Shown piece by piece: positions 10,901-22,265 of a stretch of 64,000 nucleotides of DNA (the first letter of the stretch is position 1; each line of letters begins with the position of its first letter). The notes under the pieces were generated by a model. The model saw nothing but the letters and a program-made list of their open reading frames with translations. It did not search any database and had not been told where the DNA came from. Source of the DNA: Forficula auricularia (taxonomy: Eukaryota > Arthropoda > Insecta > Dermaptera > Forficulidae); the NCBI GenBank assembly GCA_024734495.1, contig JALMQS010000099.1:67254483-67318482 (forward strand), given 5' to 3'. Made by a program: the position numbers and the translations under genes.

Positions 10901-10935
<35 letters not shown>
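10888..10935. repeat. (TA)n microsatellite
   Basis: Near-pure TA dinucleotide repeat immediately before the Helitron 5' end. Confidence 0.9.
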
Positions 10936-10938
<3 letters not shown>

Positions 10939-12774
10939 TAATATATATAAATCTCGTGTCACAATGTATGTTCTCAATGGACTCCTAAACCACTGAACCG
11001 ATTATAATAAAATTCGCACACCATGTGCAGTTCGATCCAACTTGAGAAATAGGATAGTTTAAATCTCAAATTATAGTCGCAATTTTAATTTATTGCTAAT
11101 TATTTGTCTGTTATTATTTGACAGTCATTTGACTCCAAATGATTCTAACAGATGTCGATACCTTTCGACTGGGTTGAGTAAGTAATCAATAGATGGCGCT
11201 GCTATGGTAAATCTACGAACGTGTCATATAAGCTACATTTTAACAGCATAATTACCACGTGTTGTTGACGCTATAAAATTAATTAAATTTATTTTGTAGT
11301 GAACGAAATACCGTATAATTCAATTATTTCCACTTTTTAAATTTTTGGTGTTAGCATAGCCGGCCACGTGTTACTTAGACTGAAGTGTAAATTGCATTCA
11401 TATTATAATGAAGATAATACAGTTAAATTAATCCTGTTTTTTACTTATTTGTGCTTCATTGATCAAAACTTTATAATTTAATAATTATTTGAATCATGAA
11501 TGGCTCAGTCAACGGGCGATTTTGGCAGCCAAAAACGTTGATGTTGACGAAATTAACTTCCAGATACAACAGTTGTTACCAGGCGATCTGATGTCTTTTA
11601 AATCAATCGATACTGTTGTTGATGAAAATGAAAGTATAAATTTTCCGATTGAATTTTTAAATTCATTAGATATCCCTGGAATGCCACCACATAATCTTCG
11701 ATTAAAGATTGGTTCCCCTATTATTCTCCTCCGTAATTTGAATCCACCTCAATTATGTAACGGTACGCGTTTGGTCATCAAAAAGATCACCGGAAACATT
11801 CTTGAAGCAACCATTTTGGCTGGGAAGTTTAAAGGAAAAATGGTCCTGCTGCCACGTATTCCGATGATACCATCAGATTCTACCATACCCTTCAAAAGGC
11901 TACAGTTTCCAATTCGTTTAGCTTTCGCCATGTCTATAAATAAATCTCAAGGTCAAACAATGTCCATTTGTGGTTTAGATTTGGAAAATACATGTTTTTC
12001 TCATGGGCAACTATATGTTGCGTGTTCACGTGTTGGGAAACCGTCGAATCTATTTGTGTTAGCTAAAGACAGGTTAACCAAAAACATTGTGCACCGATTG
12101 GTGTTAAATTAAATTGAAATTGAAAGTATTTATAATTCAAAAAATAGATATCAATGTTTAAAAGTTTAAGACTGTCTGCCTTGCCTACCTCATTTATGAG
12201 TTTAAGCGTCACATGTTATTTACTGTATTATACTGTAATATACTTATTTGTTATAAAATTAAATGGAAATAATAAATCTGATAAATTTTTATTTTGTATT
12301 GATTTCTGCTTAATATCAAGTGTAAGAACATTTTAATTAATTGTGTTCAACGTACTTCCCCTTCAAATCTCAATCCAGTGAATTTGTATACCAACATCAA
12401 CATTTTCGTCTTTGTTCGTAAATAATTTCATTGTACTAAAGGGTTATAGTAGTAGAAAGTCAAATAAGGAGATCACCATATTTTTTTACAAATACTATCT
12501 GTGTGAAAAAGCATAGTGGACTCCGTGACTGATGTTCTCTTATCGTTCCTCTTAGATTGTTTACTATAATGTAATATAACAAAAACTTTAGCCACAGCAA
12601 CGCGTGGCCGGGTCAACTATATATATATAAAAAAAAAAAAAAAAAAAACAATTTACATAAAAGGTAATCAATTTTGGACACCTCATACTTTCATTCCGAG
12701 ACGCCGCCCGCCAGGGCAACCCGCCCGGAGGGCCTAGCTGGGACAGGCGTGCCGGAGGCACGCGGTACAGCTAG
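10936..12774 (+). mobile_element. Helitron remnant with helicase end
   Basis: The 5' end is TCTTAATATATATAAATCTC, then GTGTCACAATGTATG, a typical Helitron start, preceded by A. It encodes a helicase C-terminal fragment (11489-12112). Two 3'-end candidates exist. The first is a GCCAC/GTGGC hairpin at about 12591-12609 followed by CAACTAT. The second is a GCGTGCC/GGCACGC hairpin followed by GGTACAGCTAG at 12774 and a T. The segment after about 12620 resembles the end of the H-type Helitron at 46.7 kb, so two ends may be stacked. Confidence 0.85.
11489..12112 (+). pseudogene. Helitron Rep/helicase, C-terminal fragment
   Basis: The 207 residues match the end of the Pif1-like superfamily 1 helicase found in Helitron transposase proteins. 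It has VDEINFQI near the start, SIDTVVDENE, LRNLNPPQLCNGTRL, then FAMSINKSQGQT (motif V-like) and HGQLYVACSRVGKPSNLF (motif VI, with the arginine). The Walker A and B motifs, the HUH/Rep nuclease and the N-terminal zinc region are missing, since intact Helitron proteins are well over 1000 residues. The frame is uninterrupted, but the ATG at 11489 is only the first internal methionine after the deletion point. It cannot act alone. It ends in TAA near AT-rich Helitron 3' sequence. Confidence 0.92.
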
Positions 12775-12802
12775 TATATATATATATATATATATATATT
12801 TG
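12775..12802. repeat. (TA)n microsatellite
   Basis: Short TA repeat immediately after the CTAG end of the Helitron. Confidence 0.85.
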
Positions 12803-12914
12803 TATTTTTTTTAATTTGAAAACGACTCTCAAATAAAAATCGACATTTTTATCAGAATTTTAAATTAAAAATAATATTAAAATAAAGCTTTTAACTGAAA
12901 GAAAAAATTACCGT

Positions 12915-13440
12915 GCATCGCTCTCAATTATTTTAACCTGTGACCCATAGCGATGTAAGTTTCCCATTTAAATACCATAACAAATTTTTTGCCATTGAAC
13001 GATCAATTTTTTCATTCTGGCCAAAGTAATGGTTCAAAAAATTTGAAACTCTGTAGACTTTATCCTTATAATAGTAACTATCCCTCAGAATTTTTACAGA
13101 TTTTTATCTATTATAAATTTGGAGACTATAACTTAGTAACACTAAGTATTTTATCTAGCTGTAACTCCAAAATTATAATAGCTAATAATATGTAAAAATT
13201 CTGAAGGATAGCTTACTATTATAAGGATAAAGTTTACAGAATTTCCAATTTTTTGAACCGTTGCTTTGGTCTAAATAAAAAATTGATCGTTCAATGCCGA
13301 AAACCCCTGTTTAGAAAGGAAACTTGCTTCGCTGTAAGGCACAGGTTAAAACTGAGATAGAGACTTGAAACTTGAGGGATATTTTTTTTTATTTATTTGA
13401 AAGTAAAAATTTGAAAATTCCCAAAATCAGAACGACCCTA
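12915..13440. mobile_element. Repeat Q, copy 1 (large foldback MITE)
   Basis: Long inverted arms face each other: AACGATCAATTTTTTCATTC on the left and its inverse near 13280-13300 on the right, with TAGACTTTATCCTTATAATA and its inverse further in. The right outer end AACGACCCTAATAGG matches the end of copy 2. The left outer end is lost. Coding capacity is absent; the frame 12989-13195 runs through the hairpin. Confidence 0.75.
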
Positions 13441-14071
13441 ATAGGCACAAGTATCCGATTGTTGATTGAATAGAATTCGGTTTCTCAGTAAGCTCGTTCA
13501 CTTACAAAGAAAAGATAAATTATTTTTAATATAAAGCCTTTGAAACAATAGGCTCTACAAATATGCTGCATGTATACTATATATGTATATATACAGTCAC
13601 ATTGATTTCTTCTTAAAAATCTACAATTTTTCTAGTTTCAACAAGAAAAATCTTTTAGACTTAGTTCAAAGATCTGAGAACTCTAAATTGAGTTGGACAT
13701 TATAAAAAAAAAATATTAATATTCAGTATCTGTATGCTTTTATTTATCTAATTAATTCTAAATAAATTATTATATATGGCGCTATAGATTGACCAGATTC
13801 AGATAGGGATAAATTTGAGCGTATTTATATATACGCTAAGAAAATGCACCTTATTGGAGTGGGCTTGAAACATCCCGTTAATATTATGATTAATGTAATA
13901 GTCGTAATACATTATATGTATGTTTTTCAGTATTTTGTGGAAAATCCTGTAGGGTAGGCAACCGTTAATATTATGATTAATTTATTAGTCGTAATACATT
14001 ATGGGCCGGTTAATAGAGTAAAGGGTGTGTAGTTTCACAGTGAATGAAATAAAACTCAAAGAGGTTTATAC

Positions 14072-14115
14072 AAACTCAATATATTTCGGATTATTAGTCC
14101 ATCATCAGGAGTTTA
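14072..14115 (-). ncRNA. Hammerhead ribozyme core, left arm
   Basis: Exact inverse of the core in the right arm (14152-14194), with the same stem I, stem II and GAAA positions. Because it lies on the opposite strand, each strand of the palindrome could produce one ribozyme. The long perfect arms could also pair with each other and mask both. Confidence 0.6.
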
Positions 14116-14151
14116 CAAGTTAATATTAAAATTAAGTAAAATTAACTTGTA

Positions 14152-14194
14152 AACTCCTGATGATGGACTAATAATCCGAAATATATTGAGTTTG
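14152..14194 (+). ncRNA. Hammerhead ribozyme core, right arm
   Basis: The parts in order are: AAACTC (14152-14157), CTGATGA (14158-14164), one unpaired T, a GGA/TCC stem (14166-14168 with 14176-14178), GAAA (14179-14182), a minimal stem III around TATA, the triplet ATT (14186-14188), and GAGTTT (14189-14194). GAGTTT pairs perfectly with AAACTC as stem I and can extend with G-U pairs. Cleavage would fall after 14188. All invariant core bases are present; the weak points are the extra base before stem II and the short stems II and III. Confidence 0.65.
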
Positions 14195-15057
14195 TATAAA
14201 CCTCTTTGAGTTTTATTTCATTCACTGTGAAACTACACACCCTTTACTCTATTAACTAACATCATATTTCACCTAAAACCTACACCACTTTCCATAAGTA
14301 AAAAAAAAACATTATGGGCCGGTTGTATGTCGCAAAGTAAATGCTTTTTACCACTAACCAAGGGTAGATGGTAAATGGAGGGACTGGGATGGCCAATCAG
14401 ATGACAGGTACTGAAATACTCGCCCACAGAAAATATTTTTCGCCCTTGTCAATTTCTTAGCGTATATATAAATACGCTCAAATTTATCCCTATCTGAATC
14501 TCGTCAATCTATAGATATACCATATACTGAAAGTTCCTGTCATCTGATTGGCCATCCCAGTCCCTCCATTTACCATCTACCCTTGGTTAGTGGTAAAAAG
14601 CATTTACTTTGCGACATACAACCGGCCCATAATGTATTACGACTAATAAATTAATCATAATATTAACGGTTGCCCACCCTACAGGATTTTCCACAAAATA
14701 CTGAAAAACATACTTTCAGTACCTGTCATCTGATTGGCCATCCCAGTCCCTCCATTTACCATCTACCCTTGGTTAGTTGTAAAAAGCATTTACTTTGCGA
14801 CATACAACCGGCCCTTAATGTATGTTTTTCAGTATTTTGTGGAAAATCCTGTACGGGGAATGTAAGACTGCATAAGACAGGCGAGGCAATAAATTCTTTA
14901 AATGCGATTCCTTCTAAATTTTATTAAGAACTAATTTTAATCTTGATTTTTTATTTTAATCAGTTACAGACAATTCTGTAAATTAGAAACAATTAAGAAA
15001 GTCCAATTTTTTTTTTTGGATATTTTTACTTTACCCAATGCGAATTGATAATCACTA

Positions 15058-15685
15058 GGATGGTGCTTATTTAGGGTATTTTCGGATTTTTACTCTGACA
15101 AAGGCTCATATGGTTCGAAATAAATAAAAAAAATATCCCCCAAGTATCAAGTCTCTATCTCAATTATAACTTGTTCCCCCAGCGATGTAAGTTTCTCATC
15201 TAAATAACATGGGGTCTTTGGCAGTGAACGATCAATTTTTTTATTCCAGCCAAAGTAATGGTTCACAAAATTTGAAACTCTGTAGACTTTATCCTTATAA
15301 TAGTAGATATCCATTAGAATTATCACAGATTTTTAGCTATTATAATTTTGCAGTCTATAACTTATAACACTAAGTATTTTATCTAGCTGTAACTCCAAAA
15401 TTATAATAGCTAAAAATCTGTGATAATTCTAATGACTAGCTACTATCATAAGCACAAAGTCAACAGAGTTTCAAATTTTTCGAACCATTACTTTGGCGGA
15501 ATAAAAAATTGATCGTTCAATGCCAAAAACCCCATGTTATTTAGATGGGAAACTTATATCGCTGGAGGCACAGGTTATAATTGAGATAGAGACTTGAAAC
15601 TTGGGGATATTTTATTTATTTATTTCAAATCATATGAATCCTTTTCCTCGTAAAAATTCGAAAATATCCAAAATAAGGACCACCC
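15058..15685. mobile_element. Repeat Q, copy 2 (TA-flanked foldback MITE)
   Basis: The left end is GGATGGTGCTTATTTAGGG; the right end is an imperfect inverse of it. TA flanks both sides (15056-15057, 15686-15687). The arms run almost 300 bp each, leaving little loop. Inner blocks such as AACGATCAATTTTTT, ACTTTATCCTTATAATAGTA and AGCTGTAACTCCAAAATTAT match copy 1. TA flanks and long inverted repeats suggest a Tc1/mariner-dependent element. No coding capacity. Confidence 0.82.
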
Positions 15686-15689
15686 TAAA

Positions 15690-16445
15690 TTAATCACTTT
15701 ATTGATTTATCGTGGGTATCGGAATTAAAATAACCAGACAAATAATATACAGGACGAAATATTGCTTGAAAATGATTTTCACCCACAATTTAGACATATT
15801 CAAATAAGAATAAAAAGCCATGTGAAACATTTTCAAGACTCGGTATCCTCTTTGCAGTTTCGGTGAATTAATTAATAATTTACTAAATAAAATTGTATGA
15901 AATAGTCTATCAATTGTATAAAATTGTCTATAAAAAAAAAAAAATAAAAAAATTGTTTAAAAAAAAAATAAAAGCCCTGACTTAAAAGGTGAGTTAAAAA
16001 GAATAAATTTATTTTTAAGTTTTTTAAGTTTGCTTTAGTATATCAATTTTTGCGCTGACTTAAAAATATTATTTTATTCTTTTTAGCACAACTTTGAAGT
16101 CGATGTTTTTACTTTTTTTAAGTTTTTTATAAAACAATCAATAGAATCTTATTACTTTAAAAATAAAACCTTCTCAAGAGAAAATTTTTCCTTTATAAAT
16201 TATAAAAATTAAATTTAAACCGTTCCAATTATTTCATTTTAATATTGGATTAATATTAAAACGTGGAAGGTATAATTGAAAGTCATGGGGTGTGCTTAAA
16301 TCATGCCAGATGTTTGTTTTTTTCATTATTTTAGTTATTTTTATTAAGATATTTTTAAAGTGAAATAACCCTCATAACATAATAAAAATAATTATAACAC
16401 CTCGGATTTAATAGTTGACCACTTTTCTATAGAAATCATTAATCT
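15690..16445. other. AT-rich DNA with a weak inverted repeat
   Basis: At 15960-16130 an inverted repeat with AAAGCCCTGACTTAAAAGG and an AACTTTGAAGTCGATG side recalls the ends of repeat N and the repeat at 26205-26400. No gene seen. Confidence 0.4.
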
Positions 16446-16451
16446 ACTATA

Positions 16452-16979
16452 GAGTGGGGCAGAGCACTTTGCTTATTTATAAATTCAATTAAGAAAAAAG
16501 TAAAACAGATATATATTTACTTCTTTGAACAGCATCAATTACAACGTTTAAATTCTATGTTTACACAGTTTTAAATATGAACATTTTATCAGGCAGATGG
16601 CGTCCATTATTCTCAGTACACTGCGTAAATCGAACTCTGTTTCGTTCAACTTTTTTGAGCATATCGGTATGTTGGCGATAGCTTGACGAATATTATTCTT
16701 CAGGTGAGCCAGGGTCCTAGGACGATCGTTGTAGACGAGGGATTTTAGATAGTCCGATAAAAAATAGTCTCAGGGGGATAAATCAGTGCAGATCGATCCT
16801 TAAGGAGATGACGGAGTGTATTGAGAATAATGGACGCCATCAGCCTGATATCATCTTTAAAACTATGTATACATCAAATTTAAACATTGTACCTGATGCT
16901 GTTAAAAGTATTAAATAAATAACTGCGTTACATTTTTCTTAAATGAATTTCTAAATAAGCAAGGTGCTCTGCCCCACTC
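16452..16979. mobile_element. Mariner foldback element
   Basis: The inverted ends GAGTGGGGCAGAGCACTTTG pair over about 190 bp and are flanked by TA (16450-16451, 16980-16981). The interior carries the decayed end of a mariner-type transposase on the minus strand, and the right arm repeats that transposase tail in the opposite direction. It is therefore a deletion/inversion product of a mariner element rather than a simple MITE. Confidence 0.88.
16562..16784 (-). pseudogene. Mariner transposase, C-terminal relic
   Basis: Minus-strand reading from 16784 gives DLSP, a stop, then DYFLSDYLKSLVYNDRPRTL and AHLKNNIRQAIANIP. After one frameshift it gives DMLKKVERNRVRFTQC and ENNGRHLPDKMF. This is the last part of an IS630/Tc1/mariner DDE transposase, starting at the block with the third catalytic acidic residue (DLxPxDyFLW). 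One in-frame stop and one frameshift are visible, and the tryptophan expected after FL is changed. The catalytic DD pair and DNA-binding domain are absent. The tail CIENNGRH is encoded again in the opposite direction at about 16815-16850. Confidence 0.85.
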
Positions 16980-16984
16980 TATAC

Positions 16985-19170
16985 TATCGTTATTTGCTTT
17001 TTATATTTATGTTGTAATTAAATTAAATTTTTTATTAATAAAATTTACAGATTTATATCATAATAAGAGTACCGAAATATTTTTTTTCTTAAATTTTTAC
17101 TTGATGTTTTTTTCTGAATAAATTCAAATAAAAAAAAATAAAATAAAATAAAATAAAATAGATTGCATGTCCATAATTGCATGCATTGAAAAAAAATACT
17201 ACTATTCAATGAATACAACTAGTTAATATTTAAATAATAAAATAGGTAAATTATTTGTGCTTGAAATAGATTTAAATTAAGATCAATTTAATGGTAGTTA
17301 ATGTCGAATTACCTGGTCATGTTGTTTAAATATTGATCTATTTGAAGGAATCAAGCGTAGAAACACTCACCTGAAACAAACAATCAATGTATAAATATCT
17401 ACATATAGATATATGTCTAGATTCTACATTATAGTAGAATATTATTTTTATTTACATAAATATTCATGAACGTAGCTATATAAAGTGATATTATTTTTTT
17501 ATAAATATTAAAATTGAATTGAATTGCAAAATGCAAATTTATAAATAGAGTGGTGTAAATAGCAGTATGTGTGAATTGCACGTGAATGCAAGCTTATTTA
17601 GAACGCAAAAATCACACATTAATAATACTAATAAATATTTTTTTTAATTTATTCTATTTTTATGGTGATTTTTTATCAGATAATGGTTGTTAATTTTGAG
17701 GGTATCATTCGAACGGAAGAACGGACCCTATTAGTGTCTGTTAATCTGTCAGAATAATATGTAGCTCATAAACTAAATAAGATATAGTACAAACTTGAAA
17801 TTATGGTAACAGGTGTATTCATTTTCCACGAGAGTGAAAATCGTATTAAAATTGTAATCGAATAATTTATTCTGTGTCTGGGGTGGGTTGAATTTTTTGT
17901 CAGGTCGAAAATGTATGTATTGGTGTGTGAAGTAGGTATGCCTGGATAAGTAGAATTTTGTTAATTAGCTTTAAATTTAATTCACTTTAAAATGACGATG
18001 GAACAAGCTCAAAGCTGTCAACTGTGGGGAACTTAGGGGAATTTTGTACTCGCCGGGGTTCAGAAATGGCTTAAATAAAAATTATAAAAAAATTCACTCT
18101 TTTTATAAACGAAAAATAAGAATAAATTTCAACTATTCGGTAGATAGATGATAATATGGTGTTTGACAGTATCGCTCCTTTTTGTTATGAGGGTTGTAAG
18201 TCCTCAAGGAAGCTGTTTTTTACTTTATAATAAATGAAATGTTTCGATAGGGGCTGTTCTGATTATCTAGTTAATTAATGCTATACATATATAATATCCT
18301 GTAAAAGAAAAAATGGAGGGAAGACAAGGGTAGTTCTCTTCAAAGGTGTATAAAATAAAAAAGTAAAACAATTTAAAGTTTATATAAAATTTATTAATTA
18401 ATCAACAAAGGGAAAGGTTTTATATTTGTGGAGTGATGTAGATTGATCAAGAAGAGTGTTTTAAAAAGGTGTAGGCCATTTGGAGCCTGGCTCCCGTACT
18501 TCGATTCCTTGCGCAAAATTGAATGCGCCGTGTAGGGGCTGTGGGCGCTGCTCAAGATGTGGAGCGCTAAAATGCCCTTGGGTTGCCCTTTCTGAATTTT
18601 CACAGAAAAAGAAAGGGTTGGGTTTCTTGCCGCCGTGACGAGCAAGGTATTTTCTATGTTTTGTTGGTTGCCAAGCGATCGGGCAAACCGGAAAACATAT
18701 ATTTTGCTAAGCTTGGCAAAACATATATATTGATGAACCTTTCAGGCCCATGCAAGTCTAGCGAATAACACACCTAATGCAATTCTAACAGATGTTTAAC
18801 ATGGGGAGGTTAATAGTATAAGAACTAGTTTGGCGCGGTCGCTGGGCTATCGAGAGTAAAAAGGTGGGGGAAGTGAAGTTGTAAATGCCGGCAATAGGGG
18901 TCTGAGTGCGATGGTGAAGTTCTCATTTGACTAGTGAAAAATTGTGCCAATTTTGAACATATGGAATACTGATTAACATAAACTGTCAGGCCAAATTTTA
19001 TCTCATTAGCTACAACTGTTAGTGTGATCACTATAGAACATTTTTTTCTGATTTTCTCCATTTTCAAAATAATCTCAAAATCTAAAGACTTTTTCATTTT
19101 GAAAATACAGACATTAGAAGAAACTTGTAACAACCCTCGGTTCTAAAGTTATTCCAGATAGATCAACGGT
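16985..19170. other. AT-rich DNA, no element recognised
   Basis: No second copy of any block here was seen in the window. At 18480-18770 the base composition is less AT-rich, with overlapping short frames on both strands (18394-18645 minus, 18583-18768 plus, 18825-19133 minus). None shows a recognisable domain. An AAAACATATAT motif is repeated in the plus-strand frame. Confidence 0.35.
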
Positions 19171-19175
19171 TCCCA

Positions 19176-19805
19176 ACCTTTTTACTTTATCCAATGCGAA
19201 GCATGGGAGAAAGTATTGGAATCGCTCTCGCGGCAAGCGCGACTTCAAAGGGTCCTCAGGTAAAGACTACGGAACCCATGGACTCAATTAAGGTCACAAA
19301 TTGAAGTATTCAATGAGATTGAATTTTAGCACGTGAGGGTTTTGCCAAAAATTACCTGGAATCTCGTCGAGAGGCCAAAAAGTGCCATTTTTTTTGGAAG
19401 TGCGTGGGGATGGATGGATGGATGGATGGATGGATGGATGGATGTGTGTGTGTGTGTTATCGTTTTTTTCGTCCACGATTTTTCCACACCTTTGCGCTGA
19501 TTGAAATGAAATTGAAAACCTACCATTAGTTTAACAAAATGAAGCGCTGATTAGTTTTTGGTACATATCGGTCCACAAACATTAGTACTTTATTTCAGTA
19601 CTTTTTTAGTTTTTTCTAAATATCTTGAAAATGACTTAACCAATTTTGATGAAATTTAATATCCTAATTAAGTACCTTGGGGACCACAAATAAGGTTAAA
19701 TAAAGATTTTAGTAAAATTATATTTTAAAGTACTTTACTCAAGAACATATTAATATTTCAAATGAATTTGGATAAAGTTTAGCAACGATCCGTTGCAGTT
19801 TATTT
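19176..19805 (+). mobile_element. Repeat P, copy 1
   Basis: It starts TTTTTACTTTATCCAATGCG and ends in a GCAACG/CGTTGC hairpin with AGTTTATTT, at about 19781-19805. It matches 44055-44667 almost throughout; its last 60 bp also occur at 31068-31130. It contains an internal tetranucleotide run and the phrase ACCAATTTTGATGAAATTT. No inverted ends and no coding; the 3' hairpin recalls rolling-circle elements, but the CTAG end is missing. Confidence 0.8.
19411..19461. repeat. (GGAT)n and (TG)n microsatellites in repeat P
   Basis: About eight GGAT units are followed by a TG run. The 44-kb copy of repeat P has about four GGAT units at the same place, so the run has changed length since the copies separated. 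The His/Pro/Ser frames on the minus strand are artefacts of this run. Confidence 0.9.
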
Positions 19806-19998
19806 TGACCAGGGACGACGTTGAATTCGTTATTAGTAACAGGGACCATAACGTTAAAAAATAAACTGTATCAATCTAAAAATAATCTTTAATCGAAACG
19901 TTTAATATAAGTAATCATAAAATTCAAACGTAACAATAATTAATAGTGTGTTATAGTTATTGAAAATATATAATTTCTAGTTAATAATTCAGTTTGTA

Positions 19999-20202
19999 TT
20001 AATGAGATTTTTGAGCTTGCATCTTCTGTAAAAGTTCTTGAATTCTTGGAGTGATATTTTTGCTGAAAATCCTTGTTCGCATGATAAAAAGCATAAGATA
20101 ACGCAAAGCGATTTCTCGAATTTTAGTGTATGAAATTGTTTTTTTTCCACCAAAACTGCTCCAAAGAAACAGATTCAAATGCGTCCTTACAGGTTCTATC
20201 AT
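19999..20202 (-). CDS. Unrecognised short open frame
   Basis: A 67-residue frame rich in basic and hydrophobic residues (FLWSSFGGKKT, YTKIREIALRYLM, ITPRIQELLQKM). Its amino-acid use looks more protein-like than the surrounding frames, and a second open stretch lies just upstream in another frame (20215-20300). I do not recognise the family. It could be the end of a decayed transposon protein. No promoter or splice signal decides the start. Confidence 0.2.
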   Translation of the reverse strand: MIEPVRTHLNLFLWSSFGGKKTISYTKIREIALRYLMLFIMRTRIFSKNITPRIQELLQKMQAQKSH

Positions 20203-20433
20203 TTTCTAATTCAATAAGTTGTTCTTAGATTTCTCGATTTATTATTCATCGGCGCTCGTTCATTTAAAGTTTGAAATATTTCGAGGAGCATATTTTGGAT
20301 CTTACAGACCACTGACTGGAAACCACTAAGATTGATAGAAAAAATTGTACTTGAAAATGATCTTTTTGTGTGATTTGTGTGATTTTCGAGGGACGTTTAG
20401 TGTTTTGCACATTAAATTAATTAGATAAAATAA

Positions 20434-21150
20434 TCTATATATATAAAATTAAGGTTTTGTCTGTACATTGCTCCAAATCACGCCAAATATTGGTTGCACA
20501 CGTTTTAAGCAAAGTTATGAACGAAAACACTCTCAACAAAATTCCTGTCTTTCTGTTTCAGTGGTTTCCGCGAAAAGTTGTTCACGATTCACGTCAAAAC
20601 GGCTGAAGTAATTATTATGAAACTTCATATTTGTATCAGATGTCTTCTAACTTACGTTTTTAGCTATATAACGTTTTGATATGTTCACCTCAAAAGGGGG
20701 TTTGGGGGGGCGCAAGAATGAAATTTATCAAATAACTCCTAAACTATTATCTCTACGGCAAATTTTATTATGAGCAAAGTTGTATGGGATGTGATTTCTG
20801 ACAACTTTTATTTAAAAAAATCCCCCAAAAACCACCCAAAAAGGGGGGAGGGTCAAAATGTAAAAATTCTTGCCCTTGGAGCAAACTCAACCAAATTTTG
20901 TATACATAATCTGTGTGTCACTAGAAGGCTAGAAATGCAAAAACTAAACACCCAAAATTGGGGGGGGGGTCAAAAAATGAAAATTCTTACCCTTAGAGCC
21001 AACTTAACCAAATTTTGTATACATAATCTGTGGGTCGCTAGAAGGCTAGAAATGCTAAAACTGGGTGCGGGGGGTGGGTTCGGGGGGGGGGTGGTGTGAG
21101 GTTGGGGTTCATGGTTTGGGGGTCCAGGGGGTGTGCTCTCTGATTAGCAT
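20434..21150 (+). mobile_element. Helitron-like element with GTATACATAATC units
   Basis: It starts TCTATATATATAAAATTAAG after an A, typical of insect Helitron 5' ends, and contains CAAAACGGCTGAAGTAATTA. From 20840 to 21060 it carries two ~112-bp units like those in repeats M and T, then a G-rich tail. I could not find a CTAG end with a hairpin; the right limit is where homology to 2940-3080 stops. Confidence 0.6.
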
Positions 21151-22262
21151 CGCTCGGTGGCCAGGTACTACATATTATATTTTCAAGTGAATTTAACACT
21201 TGAACCCGCCCAGCAGGCTTTCTTTTCCACCCCCCACCAAACGTATTAAATTTGAAAAACATCTTTGTTTAATTTTCTTAATGACTGGTGAGAAGAATTC
21301 TACATTCAAAAATATTCTTCTTCATTGTAATTAATCAGTAATTTTTGTACTTGTTATTCTTTTTGAATAGACGATAAGAAACAACCCCTCTTTATTCACT
21401 AAATGACGTTTTTTCTCCCCCTTATTTTTTTTCTTTCTCTAGTTCCTTTCTTCCCGAAAAAGATTAATGAAGGGGATTACGCGTATTTTATAAGTAAATG
21501 GAAAAACAAAAATAACGTCAGCCAAATGGAAAAGAATAAATGACTTTGCTTACGAAAGATTACAAAAAAAGCTTGAGCAAGTTTCAAAACACAAGGGTGT
21601 GCAAGTCATCATTCTTTGATTTTCGATTCAAAATATGTCAACTCCAAATAATATTAATTATAAATTTAAATTCAAGAAAAAAAGGTCGATTATAATTGCA
21701 GACAGTGTTAAAAAATTTAAATACTAATATATATATATAATAAATTCTTTTTCAACTTTTCTGCCATTATAACCAAGAAGGAAGGACATCTTTGCTCAAA
21801 AAGTTAGAAGAAAATATTAGAAAAAATTTTAAGGCTCCAAAATCTTTCCCCTGATTTTACTGATTTGGTAATTTTTCGACTGCAAATAGTTTGAACTAGG
21901 ATATTAACAAATTTTTGTAAAATATGCTTGTAAATATTATGTACAAAATACTATTGGTATGTTCTAGTGGATGGGCACTTGCGTGGGCACAAGGGATTAT
22001 AGGGTTGGCATATGTCCACCCTGCCCCCCCCCACTGAATAACCGATTCTTGAGTGTTATAAGCTGTATCGTGAGTAAATCCATGGTAGTTCGGCATCGAG
22101 GCATTTTCTTTTCTTGCTAATATTGTTCCGGCAATAGATAGCATTTTCAAGTTCAACACACTCATTTTTCTTTGCTGTACAACAAGTACCCATGCTCCGT
22201 CTCGACTTTACTACATATAAAGTCTAAATCTTTATTGTAAGCTGTTTTACTGTCTCAGAGAG
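21151..22262. other. AT-rich DNA, no gene recognised
   Basis: Only short unrecognised frames (21896-22165 minus) occur. Sequence directly before the LTR could be its host site. Confidence 0.35.
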
Positions 22263-22265
22263 TTC

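Larger units (their letters stand above)
14012..14308 (+). mobile_element. Foldback element with hammerhead cores, 16-bp TSD
   Basis: The two arms (about 14014-14127 and 14141-14257) are essentially perfect inverse copies. A 50-bp tail, CTAACATCATATTTCACC and onward, ends in an A-run. ACATTATGGGCCGGTT occurs directly on both sides (13996-14011, 14309-14324) as a target duplication. Each arm carries a hammerhead core. A-tail, long variable duplication and inverted half-copy fit a Penelope-like retroelement derivative. A fragment of the same family is at 45768-45875. Confidence 0.8.
13784..14870. repeat. Nest of inverted repeats
   Basis: Several blocks occur repeatedly in both orientations. 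GATAGGGATAAATTTGAGCG is at about 13805 and inverted near 14490. The GTAAATGGAGGGACTGGG block is plus at about 14370 and inverted near 14560 and 14750. GTATGTTTTTCAGTATTTTG is at 13918 and 14820 and inverted near 14700. This looks like one foldback element rearranged or inserted into itself, later broken by the hammerhead foldback element at 14012-14308. Confidence 0.7.

Noticed and set aside
19294..19526. His/Pro/Ser-rich frames
   Set aside because: Direct translation of a GGAT/TG microsatellite.
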